The translations under genes and the position numbers were made by a program. Shown in pieces: positions 1 through 6,045 of a stretch of DNA of 6,045 bases. The stretch is from an uncultured Aliiroseovarius sp. Lineage in GTDB: Bacteria; Pseudomonadota; Alphaproteobacteria; Rhodobacterales; Rhodobacteraceae. The notes beneath the pieces are model-generated. The model was not told the DNA's origin and did no database searches. It saw only the letters and a list, made by a program, of their open reading frames with translations. The DNA lies in the NCBI GenBank assembly GCA_938023895.1, contig CALJDH010000252.1:1-6045 (forward strand), read 5' to 3'. How positions within the stretch are numbered: position 1 is the first letter of the stretch; each line of letters starts with the position of its first letter.

Positions 1-396
1 GACGCCAAGCAATCGGGCGGCGCGCTGGATGCCAAACTTGGCGAGGGTCACCTGCAGGATGTTGAACTGGTGGCGCAAGCCGCAGCCCTTTTGGCCGCCG
101 ACACGCCCCGCGAACCAGACCGCCAAATCGCGCAAGGTGTCGCCATTGGGTGGTTTTCTGACGCGCAGGGGCGCGATATGGCCCAATCCCACGACTTAAT
201 GTGGCGCTTGCAGGCCGCGTCCAAACTGCTGTCAGATGGTCCCTTGGATCTTGAAGCTTTGGGGCAGGGCGGTCAGGATCTGCTACTACGCGAGACCGGG
301 GCGGAAAGTGAGGCTGCCCTGATCAAGGATCTAGAAGAGAAGGCGCGGGCCGCGGCCCTTGCCATTGACGAGGTGCTGGCAAACCCACCCGGGTGA
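1..396 (+). CDS. glnE: Glutamine-synthetase adenylyltransferase GlnE, C-terminal fragment
   Basis: The frame is open from the first base of the window and ends at TGA 394-396, so this is the last 131 residues of a protein whose start lies to the left. GlnE adds AMP to, and removes it from, a tyrosine of glutamine synthetase in the cytoplasm, tuning ammonia assimilation under PII control. The fragment begins inside the second (adenylylating) nucleotidyltransferase unit. Residues 16-26, GHLQDVELVAQ, match the conserved GG-x-x-DIEF-x-x-Q segment, with D20 and E22 the acidic pair. What follows is the mostly helical C-terminal domain, with WRLQAA and LLLRETGAES, which I recall from rhodobacterial GlnE. 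A GTG at 70 could be mistaken for a start, but it lies inside the conserved motif, so the reading is internal. The full family protein is roughly 900 residues. The next gene starts 18 bp downstream. Confidence 0.87.
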   Translation, partial: DAKQSGGALDAKLGEGHLQDVELVAQAAALLAADTPREPDRQIAQGVAIGWFSDAQGRDMAQSHDLMWRLQAASKLLSDGPLDLEALGQGGQDLLLRETGAESEAALIKDLEEKARAAALAIDEVLANPPG

Positions 397-404
397 TGCA
401 CGCC

Positions 405-410
405 GGAGGG
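405..410 (+). promoter_or_regulatory. Shine-Dalgarno site of the 90-residue protein
   Basis: GGAGGG ends four bases before the ATG at 415. It lies within the 18 bp between the glnE stop and this start. It fixes the start choice and supports translation from a transcript continuing out of glnE. Confidence 0.7.
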
Positions 411-414
411 AAAC

Positions 415-687
415 ATGACTGATCTAATGACAGCAATCGATCCGCGGGGTCTGATCCGTGACAGTTATGTGATCGAGGGGATCACGCCCGGTGAATGCCG
501 CTCGATCTTTCTGGATTGGGCGTTGTTTGACGATCACGAGATGACTCAAGAAAAACGCATCGAAGTCTTGCTGGATCACTATGGGGAAGCATCACCAGCG
601 CATCCCATGACGCATGTGTTGCGCGATGCCTTGGTAAAAGCCGATACGCCCAAGCGGCGGGGGGGACGCGCAGGGCGCGTCGGGTAA
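415..687 (+). CDS. Conserved-looking protein of unknown function, downstream of glnE
   Basis: This is a 90-residue soluble protein with no signal peptide or membrane helix. I do not recognise a named domain. Its middle, from about residue 15 to 72, is acidic and probably helical: a DSYVIEGITPGECRSIFLDW segment, then a DHYGE turn, then HPMTHVLRDAL. The last 15 residues switch to a basic, glycine- and arginine-rich tail (KRRGGRAGR), a possible contact for nucleic acid or an acidic partner. The start is well supported by a strong ribosome binding site four bases upstream and by tight spacing to glnE, which suggests one operon. I recall similar short proteins in Rhodobacterales, but this is memory and unchecked. 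A run of seven G (659-665) sits in the codons of the basic tail. An antisense frame covers most of the same stretch but has no comparable start signal. Confidence 0.75.
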   Translation: MTDLMTAIDPRGLIRDSYVIEGITPGECRSIFLDWALFDDHEMTQEKRIEVLLDHYGEASPAHPMTHVLRDALVKADTPKRRGGRAGRVG

Positions 688-748
688 GCACTCAAATCCA
701 TGCGGCGTTATCAGTTTGGTAATGCTCATCTGAGATGCTGCATGCATT

Positions 749-1693
749 ATGTTACGCAGAAATGCTTTACTTGTTTCTTTCTTTTGCTGTCTTTGGGGCA
801 CCGAAGCACAGGCGAAGGACACGCGGATCTGCAATGACGTCTCGGTGCTGCAAAAAGCGAATGCGCAGGTCCAGGCGGAAGGTCAGTTGGCAGATCCTGG
901 GGCCACACGGGGCGTGGTCACGTCACTTTCACAACGGCTGAAACGCGTACGCGCTTACAACCTGCCGGAAGGTGTGAGCAGCAAATCGGATGCGCTGGGT
1001 AAGGTCTCTACCTCATTGGATCAGGCAGTTGCGCGTTCCGATGCAGAAGCGTTGTTCCTTGCGAACCTGTTGTCACTTCGCACGGATCTAGAACTGCTCA
1101 CGGTTATCTTCGGATGCGATTTTATCGCCTCGACCGGGGGGGGATCTGACACCAAACCGCTTGCGATCCGCCATGTTCCCTCTGCCGGGCAAGAGGAGAA
1201 GGGTGGGATAGGCACCGTCAGGGATCCGATTGTGCTGGGCGGTGGTTCGCTGGGATTGCTAGCTGTGATTGCAGCGATACTGGCCCGGCTTGGGTTGCGT
1301 GGGCGTGCCAAACGGGAGGTGTGCAATACACCTGTGCTGGTCAGCATCGATAAGGGATGCACGAAGACCCGGATCGTCGACATCAATCGAAACGGCATGA
1401 AGATCGAAGCCGCCCCGATCCATTTGCAGGATGATTGTGTGGATATCTATTTCTGTGGCCATCGTCGCCGTGGAAAAATCAGATGGAAAAATGAGTATTT
1501 TGCGGGGATCCTGTTTCAAAAGCGCCTTCCACAGGCCGCGGTGGCTGATGTTGTCGAGAAAAGCCAAACGCTTATGGAGAATAGCGGCATAGAGAAGAAC
1601 TCGCCAGCATGCTATGGGACTGGCTGCGACAAGGAGTGCGCCAAGTATTGCCCAAGCGCGATGTCAGTGCGTGCGGCCAATGACCACGAATAA
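749..1693 (+). CDS. Membrane-anchored protein with signal peptide, PilZ-like domain and four-cysteine tail
   Basis: This 314-residue protein probably couples an extracytoplasmic domain to a cytoplasmic c-di-GMP-type domain; its actual role is unknown. Residues 1-22 form a signal peptide: RR near the start, a hydrophobic core, then AQA before K23. Residues 23-158 are an extracytoplasmic, largely helical region with two cysteines (C28, C123) that could form a disulfide. Residues 160-181 are a membrane helix, followed by basic residues (RGRAKR), consistent with the inside-positive rule. Residues about 186-260 resemble PilZ: R186xxR189 in place of the RxxxR motif, DINRNG (211-216) in place of D/NxSxxG, and the closing strands GKIRW and FAGILF. 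The serine of the second motif is N here, so nucleotide binding is uncertain. The tail carries C288-x4-C293-x3-C297-x3-C301, a possible metal site. The ATG at 749 is the first after an in-frame stop at 731; no clear Shine-Dalgarno site precedes it. The start is 61 bp after the previous gene. Confidence 0.78.
   Translation: MLRRNALLVSFFCCLWGTEAQAKDTRICNDVSVLQKANAQVQAEGQLADPGATRGVVTSLSQRLKRVRAYNLPEGVSSKSDALGKVSTSLDQAVARSDAEALFLANLLSLRTDLELLTVIFGCDFIASTGGGSDTKPLAIRHVPSAGQEEKGGIGTVRDPIVLGGGSLGLLAVIAAILARLGLRGRAKREVCNTPVLVSIDKGCTKTRIVDINRNGMKIEAAPIHLQDDCVDIYFCGHRRRGKIRWKNEYFAGILFQKRLPQAAVADVVEKSQTLMENSGIEKNSPACYGTGCDKECAKYCPSAMSVRAANDHE
1136..1143 (+). repeat. Run of eight G inside the PilZ-like gene
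   Basis: Eight consecutive G encode the TGGGSD linker between the extracytoplasmic domain and the membrane helix. The frame reads through correctly in this copy. Such runs can slip during replication or be miscalled in sequencing; loss or gain of one base would remove the membrane helix and the PilZ-like part. Confidence 0.6.
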
Positions 1694-1842
1694 TCGCGCT
1701 TTGCGCAAGGTGGGGAGATCCATCAGACCATTCCCAAGTCTCGTGTCGGCTGCGTCGTCTTTGGGAGGTGGCTGGAGCGAGCCTTGGATGTTTCGCCTTT
1801 TGGAACTGGATCTGGGGTAGGGTCATACGCTGCAAGAAACGC

Positions 1843-1863
1843 TCGTCCCACTTTGGCGGACGA
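1843..1863. other. Short hairpin, 6-bp stem
   Basis: TCGTCC (1843-1848) and GGACGA (1858-1863) are perfect inverted copies around a nine-base loop. There is no T run after it. A chance origin is possible for a stem this short. Confidence 0.3.
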
Positions 1864-1891
1864 AGGTTGAACACTAAGAGGCACCCCAAGC

Positions 1892-1908
1892 GGCGCGGCA
1901 GCCGCGCC
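1892..1908 (+). terminator. GC-rich perfect inverted repeat, possible terminator of the PilZ-like gene
   Basis: GGCGCGGC (1892-1899) and GCCGCGCC (1901-1908) are perfect inverted copies around a single A, giving a 7-bp GC-only stem with a three-base loop. The position, 200 bp after the stop of the PilZ-like gene, would suit transcription ending there. The bases that follow (CGTGTCTC) are not a U tract, so classical intrinsic termination is doubtful; it could instead protect the 3' end or bind a protein. Confidence 0.35.
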
Positions 1909-1990
1909 CGTGTCTCGAACTCTAGATGGGGGCAGAACGAAGTTTTTTCCTCCAAAGCCCCGAATTTACAAAAAAAAGCATGACAGCGCT

Positions 1991-2049
1991 CTGGGGTCCG
2001 GTCCAGACTGGTCCCTATCACGTTTTGCAGGGCGCTTCGGACCCGCCAG
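1991..2049 (+). promoter_or_regulatory. Possible structured leader before the SLC13-type permease
   Basis: CTGGGGTCCG (1991-2000) can pair with CGGACC (2038-2043) and CCAG (2046-2049), giving a ten-pair stem with a two-base bulge. It lies 37 bp upstream of the permease start. Bases in the loop offer competing pairings: GGTCC recurs, CCAGACTGG is nearly self-complementary, and CAGGGCG (2028-2034) can pair with CGCCCCTG (2057-2064) with a bulge. If transcribed, this could be a folded 5' leader. I do not recognise it as any known riboswitch class. Confidence 0.3.
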
Positions 2050-2086
2050 TTTCGAACGCCCCTGAGGTTTCGAGAGTGGGAATTGG

Positions 2087-3970
2087 ATGGACGTCATTGT
2101 ATTTACGGCAGAGATGGGGGTCGTACTGGGCCTTCTGGGATTTACAGTTTTTCTGTTTGTTTCCGAGATTATTCGAATAGATTTGGCCGCTTTGTTGGTT
2201 CTCGTGACTGTCGGTATCCTGAGCTATCTGCCGGGGCTCGAGACTTTGGCCGACGTTAATCACCTGTTTGACGGGTTTGCTTCAAACGCTGTGATCTCGA
2301 TCATCGCGGTGATGATTGTGGGGGCAGGGCTTGATCGTACCGGGATCATGAATAAGGTCGCGGCGGCCATTTTGAAACATGGCGGCACATCCGAGGCGCG
2401 CGTGCTTCCCATTGTGTCGGGAACCGTCGGCTTCATCTCCAGCTTTCTGCAAAACGTCGGGGCTGCGGCCTTGTTCTTGCCGGTCGTCAGCCGGATTTCC
2501 GTACGTTCGGGCATTCCGCTCAGCCGCTTGCTGATGCCGATGGGATTCTGCGCAATCCTTGGCGGGACAATGACCATGGTCGGCTCGTCGCCTCTGATTC
2601 TGCTGAATGACCTGATCCTGACCGCCAATGAAGGTCTGCCGGACGAGCTGAAAATGGAACCCTTCGGACTGTTTTCGGTCGCCCCCATTGGCGCGGCACT
2701 GATCGCGACAGGGATTATATATTTTCTGGTTCTGGGCCGCTGGGTGCTGCCGGGGTCATCCGATCCGATCGAGCCAAGCTCGGGGCAGGGAACGACGGAG
2801 TATCTGGAGCGCGTCTATGGGCTTCACGCGCAGGTCTTCGAAGTGGATGTTCCTGCCGACAGCCCTCTGGTCGGACAGATCCTTGCTGACATCAACAACG
2901 AGAACAACATCTATATCATCTCGACCTTTTATCGCGGCAAAGCGTCGATGATCCAGATCCTGACCGCCGAGATCGCCGCGCCGTGCCGCTTGGCGATTAT
3001 TGGCAGCGATCACGCGGTGCACGATTTCGCAGAGCGGTATGATCTGACGGTGCGCCCGGATCTGGATGTGTTTATAGAGGAATTCGCACAGACCAATGCA
3101 GGTGTGGCCGAGCTGGTCATTCCACCAGATTCCAAGCTGATCGGTAAAAGCCCGCGGGACATCTTGCTGCGCAAGACCTATGGGCTTGGGCTTATGGCGA
3201 TCCATCGCGGGGAAGAGACTCTGAGCCATGTGAAGACGGAAGACCACGAGGCAACTCAGATCGGTCTTGTGCCCTTTCAGGCCGGCGACATGCTGGTGGC
3301 GCATACGCGCTGGGACAACTTGACGCGACTGAAGCGCGATCAGGATTTCATCGTGGTGACCGCCGACTTTCCGCAAGAAGAGCTTCGTCCACATAAGGTC
3401 AACTGGGCCTTGTTCTTCTTCCTGATTTCGCTGTCGCTGATCTTGTTCACCGACGTGCGCTTGTCACTGTGCCTGCTGACGGGGGCCGTGGGGATGGTGC
3501 TGACACGGGTGCTCAGCATCGACGAGGCCTATCACGCAGTCGGGTGGAACACCGTCTTCCTGTTGGCCAGTCTTATCCCACTGGGGCAGGCGGTGCAGAA
3601 TACCGGGACGGCCGCGTGGATCGCGCAACAAATCCTGCTGGTGCTGGATGGGTGGCCGATCTGGTCGCTTCAGGCTGGTGTCGCCATACTGGCGACAGTA
3701 TTTTCGCTGGTCATGTCCAATGTTGGGGCGACGGTTCTTTTGGTGCCTTTATCCGTGTCCATTGCAGTGGCAGCCGGGGCCAATCCGGCGATCTTTGCTC
3801 TGACTGTGGCGATCTCGACCTCGAATTCCTTCATCATCCCGACCCATCAGGTAAATGCGCTGATCATGGGGCCAGCGGGTTACAAGGTGATGGATTTTGT
3901 GAAGAGCGGCGGGATCATGACGATCCTGTTCCTGCTGGTCTCGCTGGTCATGCTGAACGTCGTTTTCTAG
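2087..3970 (+). CDS. SLC13 / ArsB-NhaD-type permease with two RCK_C (TrkA-C) domains
   Basis: This 627-residue inner-membrane transporter belongs to the superfamily of sodium- or proton-coupled anion carriers (dicarboxylate, sulfate, citrate). Membrane segments fill residues about 8-220 and 438-627, forming the two inverted halves. A soluble insert lies between them with two RCK_C-like domains, about 245-320 (VDVPADSPLVGQ) and 338-425 (LVIPPDSKLIGKSP), a fold that often senses ligands in this transporter type. The half-site hairpins are recognisable: FLQNVGAA (120-127) with GGTMTMVGSSP (159-169) in the first half, and MSNVGAT (543-549) with TSNSFIIPTHQVN (578-590) in the second. In related carriers the pivot motif is SNT or NNT; here both copies read NVG. 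The substrate cannot be told; a sulfate or other small anion is plausible by family only. An in-frame stop at 2063 and a weak GTGGGA before the ATG support this start. It converges with the uracil permease gene, and its transcript should end at the hairpin 42 bp after the stop. Confidence 0.85.
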   Translation: MDVIVFTAEMGVVLGLLGFTVFLFVSEIIRIDLAALLVLVTVGILSYLPGLETLADVNHLFDGFASNAVISIIAVMIVGAGLDRTGIMNKVAAAILKHGGTSEARVLPIVSGTVGFISSFLQNVGAAALFLPVVSRISVRSGIPLSRLLMPMGFCAILGGTMTMVGSSPLILLNDLILTANEGLPDELKMEPFGLFSVAPIGAALIATGIIYFLVLGRWVLPGSSDPIEPSSGQGTTEYLERVYGLHAQVFEVDVPADSPLVGQILADINNENNIYIISTFYRGKASMIQILTAEIAAPCRLAIIGSDHAVHDFAERYDLTVRPDLDVFIEEFAQTNAGVAELVIPPDSKLIGKSPRDILLRKTYGLGLMAIHRGEETLSHVKTEDHEATQIGLVPFQAGDMLVAHTRWDNLTRLKRDQDFIVVTADFPQEELRPHKVNWALFFFLISLSLILFTDVRLSLCLLTGAVGMVLTRVLSIDEAYHAVGWNTVFLLASLIPLGQAVQNTGTAAWIAQQILLVLDGWPIWSLQAGVAILATVFSLVMSNVGATVLLVPLSVSIAVAAGANPAIFALTVAISTSNSFIIPTHQVNALIMGPAGYKVMDFVKSGGIMTILFLLVSLVMLNVVF

Positions 3971-3984
3971 GGCGCGTCTCGAGT

Positions 3985-4005
3985 CGGGTCCGCGTGTTCG
4001 ACCCG
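3985..4005. other. Small hairpin just after the permease stop codon
   Basis: CGGGTC (3985-3990) pairs with GACCCG (4000-4005) around a nine-base loop. It lies between the SLC13-type permease stop and the main terminator and may help 3'-end folding or be incidental. Confidence 0.35.
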
Positions 4006-4011
4006 CAAACA

Positions 4012-4041
4012 AAAAGCGCGCCCGGTTCCGGGCGCGCTTTT
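4012..4041. terminator. Bidirectional intrinsic terminator between convergent genes
   Basis: A perfect 14-bp inverted repeat, AAAAGCGCGCCCGG (4012-4025) and its complement (4028-4041), surrounds a TT centre. The stem core is GC-rich and each side ends in an A or T run, so on either strand the hairpin is followed by a U tract. It lies 41 bp after the plus-strand permease stop and 17 bp after the minus-strand uracil permease stop, so it can end both transcripts. Confidence 0.92.
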
Positions 4042-4058
4042 ATTGGCTCATTGTCGGC

Positions 4059-5333
4059 TTACGCCTCGATATGTTCGACCTCTTTCGGCAGGATCAGGTT
4101 CAGGATCACGCCCGCAACGCCAGCAAGGCCAATGCCAGCTAAAGTGAAACCGCCACCGAATGGGATCGACAGGCCGCCAATGCCGATCACCAGCACGGTC
4201 GAGACGATCACCATGTTGCGGCTATTGGTCAGCGCATCCGCACCAATCCGCGCCAGTACGGTCAGACCAACCACGGTCACCATACCGAACATCAGGATCA
4301 TGATGCCGCCCATGACGGGCATCGGGATGGTCCCCAGCGCGCCCGAGACCTTGCCCACGAAGGCGAGCGCAACCGCGAAGATCGCGGCCCATGTCATCAC
4401 GGCCGGGTTGAAAGCACGGGTCAGGGTGACGGCGCCGGTAACCTCGGAATAGGTGGTGTTGGGCGGGCCGCCGACCAGACCGGCGAACACGGTGGCCAGT
4501 CCGTCTCCCAGCATGGTGTTTTGGATGCCTGGCTCTTTCAGATAGTCTTTCTTGGTGACCGAGCTGATGGCCATGACGTCTCCGAAGTGTTCGATCGCGG
4601 GGGCGATGGCAACGGGCAGGATGAACAGGATCGCGGCCATGTTGAACTCGGGCGCGACGAAGCCGGGAACGGCAAACCACGCCGCGTCAGAGAAGCTTTG
4701 GAAGCTCACAAGGCTCTCGCCGGTGATGGCGCCAAGGATCAGCGCGGCAAGATAGCCCGCGATGACGCCGAAGATGATTGGAACCACCTTGACCATGCCG
4801 CGCCCACGGATTGCGATCAGCATCGTGGTACCCAGCGATACGGCGGCCAAGATCAGTGCGTATGATTTCGGCATGATTTGCGTGTCACCTGCAAGGCCCG
4901 TTGCCATGTTGATGGCCACAGGGGCCAGCGCTAGACCAATCACCATGATTACCGGGCCAACCACGACGGGTGGCAGATAGCGGTGCAGCCAATCTGAGCC
5001 CCAGACACGGATGGCAAAGCTGATCACCACATAGAACAGACCCGCAGCGGCAAGTCCGCCCAAGGTCGACGGAAGGCCCCAAGTTTGCACGCCGTAAATG
5101 ATCGGGGCGATGAAAGCGAAGCTGGACGCCAGAAACACCGGAACCTTGCCGCGCGTGACAATCTGGAAGACCAGCGTACCCACGCCAGCGGTGAACAGCG
5201 CCACGCTGGGGTCAAGCCCGGTCAAGAGGGGCACCAGCACTAGCGCGCCAAAGGCGACGAACAGCATTTGTGCGCCCACAAGTGCCTGTCCGGGGCCGAA
5301 TTTATAGTCGGTCTGAGTGATGTCGCGACTCAT
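4059..5333 (-). CDS. uraA: Uracil permease, UraA type (nucleobase:cation symporter-2)
   Basis: This 424-residue inner-membrane protein, close to the 429 of E. coli UraA, should import uracil by proton symport for pyrimidine salvage. Membrane segments run through the protein in the 14-helix UraA fold. Family signatures are clear: ASSFAFI (69-75), AIEHFGDV (246-253) with E248 matching the uracil-binding E241 of Ura[10 protein letters not shown] (261-269), and GPPNTTYSE (289-297) with E297 matching E290. The short C-terminal tail is acidic (KEVEHIEA). The ATG at 5331-5333 is preceded by AAGGAG ten bases upstream, which settles the start. The MFS gene lies 79 bp upstream on the same strand, so co-transcription is possible. 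Related xanthine or other nucleobase permeases share the fold, but the NTTYSE and IEHFGD motifs favour uracil. The long plus-strand frames over this gene are antisense shadows. Confidence 0.92.
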   Translation of the reverse strand: MSRDITQTDYKFGPGQALVGAQMLFVAFGALVLVPLLTGLDPSVALFTAGVGTLVFQIVTRGKVPVFLASSFAFIAPIIYGVQTWGLPSTLGGLAAAGLFYVVISFAIRVWGSDWLHRYLPPVVVGPVIMVIGLALAPVAINMATGLAGDTQIMPKSYALILAAVSLGTTMLIAIRGRGMVKVVPIIFGVIAGYLAALILGAITGESLVSFQSFSDAAWFAVPGFVAPEFNMAAILFILPVAIAPAIEHFGDVMAISSVTKKDYLKEPGIQNTMLGDGLATVFAGLVGGPPNTTYSEVTGAVTLTRAFNPAVMTWAAIFAVALAFVGKVSGALGTIPMPVMGGIMILMFGMVTVVGLTVLARIGADALTNSRNMVIVSTVLVIGIGGLSIPFGGGFTLAGIGLAGVAGVILNLILPKEVEHIEA

Positions 5334-5343
5334 TTTCCTGTCT

Positions 5344-5349
5344 CTCCTT
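5344..5349 (-). promoter_or_regulatory. Shine-Dalgarno site of the uracil permease
   Basis: On the minus strand this reads AAGGAG, ten bases before the ATG. It is adjacent to a small inverted repeat, CGGAA-TT-TTCCG (5350-5361). Whether that repeat affects access to the ribosome site is speculative. Confidence 0.65.
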
Positions 5350-5412
5350 CGGAATTTTCCGCTGTTTAACGGTTCCCGATAGAAGCGACAGCCGAAAATG
5401 GGACTGGAGGGA

Positions 5413-6045
5413 TCAGACTTCCTCGGCTGGACGCATCATCAGCCAGATGAGCGAGGCGCCAGCCAGCGCAAGGAAGGGAACCATGGCGATGTTCACGGCA
5501 CTCCAACCCTCGACAGCGGAGCCGCCCGAGCAGTTCATCAACCCACCTGACGCCAAGGATGCGATGGTCACGCATCCGAAAACGATCATGTCGTTCATGC
5601 CCTGAACGCGTCCGCGTTCTTCCGGTGCATGAGCACCCGCCAGCATCGAGGTGGCGCCGATGAAGCCGAAGTTCCAGCCGACACCCAAGAGGATCAGCGC
5701 GATGAAGAAGTTCTCAAGCTCCACCCCTTGCAGGGCGACGATGCCCGCGAGGCCCAGAATGGCCAAACCGGCGGCGATAACCATCCGTGTGCCGAAACGC
5801 GCAATCAGGTGGCCGGTGAAGAAGCTGGGAACGAACATCGCCAGCACGTGCGCGGTCACGACGTTGCCAGCCATATCGGTTTCAAACCCGCAGCCCACAA
5901 CCGCCAAAGGGGTCGAGGTCATAACGAGGTTCATCAGCGCGTAGGATACCATGCCGCAGATGATCGCAACCGCGATGACGGGATCGCGCAGAAGTTCCAT
6001 CCGGGTACGGCCTTTGGGGGCGTCTTCATGCGGCTTTTCGGGTTT
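5413..6045 (-). CDS. Major facilitator superfamily transporter, C-terminal half
   Basis: The frame is open through the right edge of the window and ends at TGA (5415-5413), leaving the last 210 residues. It begins in the charged central loop (KPEKPHEDAPKGRTR) and then holds the second bundle of six membrane helices. Supporting signatures, numbered from the edge, are SYALMNLVMTSTPLA (about 34-48), the motif-A-like loop GHLIARFGTR (78-87), LLGVGWNFGFIGATSML (119-135), and the PEERGRVQGMNDMIVFG loop (141-157), a pattern I know from a broad group of bacterial MFS permeases and putative drug exporters. The M at 5998-6000 is internal, not a start. The substrate cannot be inferred. It lies directly upstream of the uracil permease with a 79-bp gap that has no clear terminator, so the two may share a transcript. 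Confidence 0.85.
   Translation of the reverse strand, partial: KPEKPHEDAPKGRTRMELLRDPVIAVAIICGMVSYALMNLVMTSTPLAVVGCGFETDMAGNVVTAHVLAMFVPSFFTGHLIARFGTRMVIAAGLAILGLAGIVALQGVELENFFIALILLGVGWNFGFIGATSMLAGAHAPEERGRVQGMNDMIVFGCVTIASLASGGLMNCSGGSAVEGWSAVNIAMVPFLALAGASLIWLMMRPAEEV

Larger units (their letters stand above)
1694..2086. other. Non-coding gap between the PilZ-like gene and the SLC13-type permease
   Basis: No frame here looks like a gene. Plus-strand frames of about 70 residues (1614-1820, 1768-1983) are basic, lack good start signals and have no recognisable motif. A minus-strand frame (1572-2021) starts with GTG without a ribosome binding site and runs into the 3' end of the PilZ-like gene. 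The stretch holds three inverted repeats (1843-1863, 1892-1908 and 1991-2049), a T6 run (1943-1948) and an A8 run (1970-1977). I found no convincing -35/-10 promoter pair, although the permease gene's promoter should lie here. No tRNA-like T-arm or cloverleaf was evident by eye. A decayed gene is possible but I cannot name one. Confidence 0.6.

Noticed and set aside
70..396. Separate small gene starting at GTG 70
   Set aside because: The frame is open to the window edge and the GTG lies within the conserved GlnE segment, so it is an internal valine.
739..746. TGCATGCA palindrome before the PilZ-like gene as a regulatory site
   Set aside because: An eight-base palindrome occurs often by chance and no second copy or promoter element is visible nearby.
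1768..1983. Plus-strand frame encoding a very basic 71-residue peptide
   Set aside because: The GTG start has purines directly against it rather than at normal spacing, no motif is recognisable, and the sequence crosses a GC hairpin and homopolymer runs. Not supported as a gene.
1572..2021. Minus-strand open frame of 149 residues across the gap
   Set aside because: It has a GTG start with no ribosome binding site, a composition rich in R, S and H with no domain-like pattern, and it overlaps the 3' end of the PilZ-like gene.
3469..4452. Plus-strand open frame of 327 residues
   Set aside because: It begins inside the SLC13-type permease in another frame, runs through the terminator hairpin and continues antisense to the uracil permease. 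Its length reflects GC-rich codon bias in the real genes.
5350..5361. CGGAA-TT-TTCCG inverted repeat as a repressor operator for the uracil permease
   Set aside because: It is short, single and AT-centred, and matches no operator I know; chance is a sufficient explanation.

Overview
The window looks like ordinary chromosomal DNA from an alphaproteobacterium, most probably of the Roseobacter/Rhodobacteraceae group. The reasons are the fairly high G+C content, the style of the glnE C-terminus (GHLQDVELVAQ near its start, LLLRETGAES near its end), and the small conserved-looking protein that follows it. The organism call is inference from protein style, not from a search.

Layout, left to right. 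(1) Positions 1-396, plus strand: the C-terminal end of glnE (glutamine-synthetase adenylyltransferase), cut by the window edge. (2) 415-687, plus: a 90-residue protein of unknown function, 18 bp after glnE behind a strong ribosome binding site and probably co-transcribed with it. (3) 749-1693, plus: a 314-residue envelope protein with a signal peptide, an extracytoplasmic helical domain, one membrane helix, a PilZ-like cytoplasmic domain and a four-cysteine tail. (4) 1694-2086: about 390 bp without a credible gene but with several inverted repeats; its right part is probably the leader of the next gene. (5) 2087-3970, plus: a large SLC13/ArsB-NhaD-type permease with two RCK_C (TrkA-C) domains between its membrane halves. 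(6) 4012-4041: a near-perfect bidirectional intrinsic terminator between convergent genes. (7) 4059-5333, minus: a UraA-type uracil permease. (8) 5413-6045, minus: the C-terminal half of a major facilitator transporter, cut by the right edge, lying 79 bp upstream of the uracil permease on the same strand.

Functionally the genes fall into blocks: the end of a nitrogen-control locus (glnE), a possible c-di-GMP-linked membrane protein, and two convergent transporter units. The uracil permease would import pyrimidine base by proton symport. The substrates of the SLC13-type permease and of the MFS protein cannot be read from the sequence. I see no CRISPR array, tRNA, rRNA, insertion sequence, phage gene or defence system, and no strong case for a new biological system. 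The least ordinary items are the PilZ-like protein with its cysteine tail, and the structured gap upstream of the SLC13 permease.
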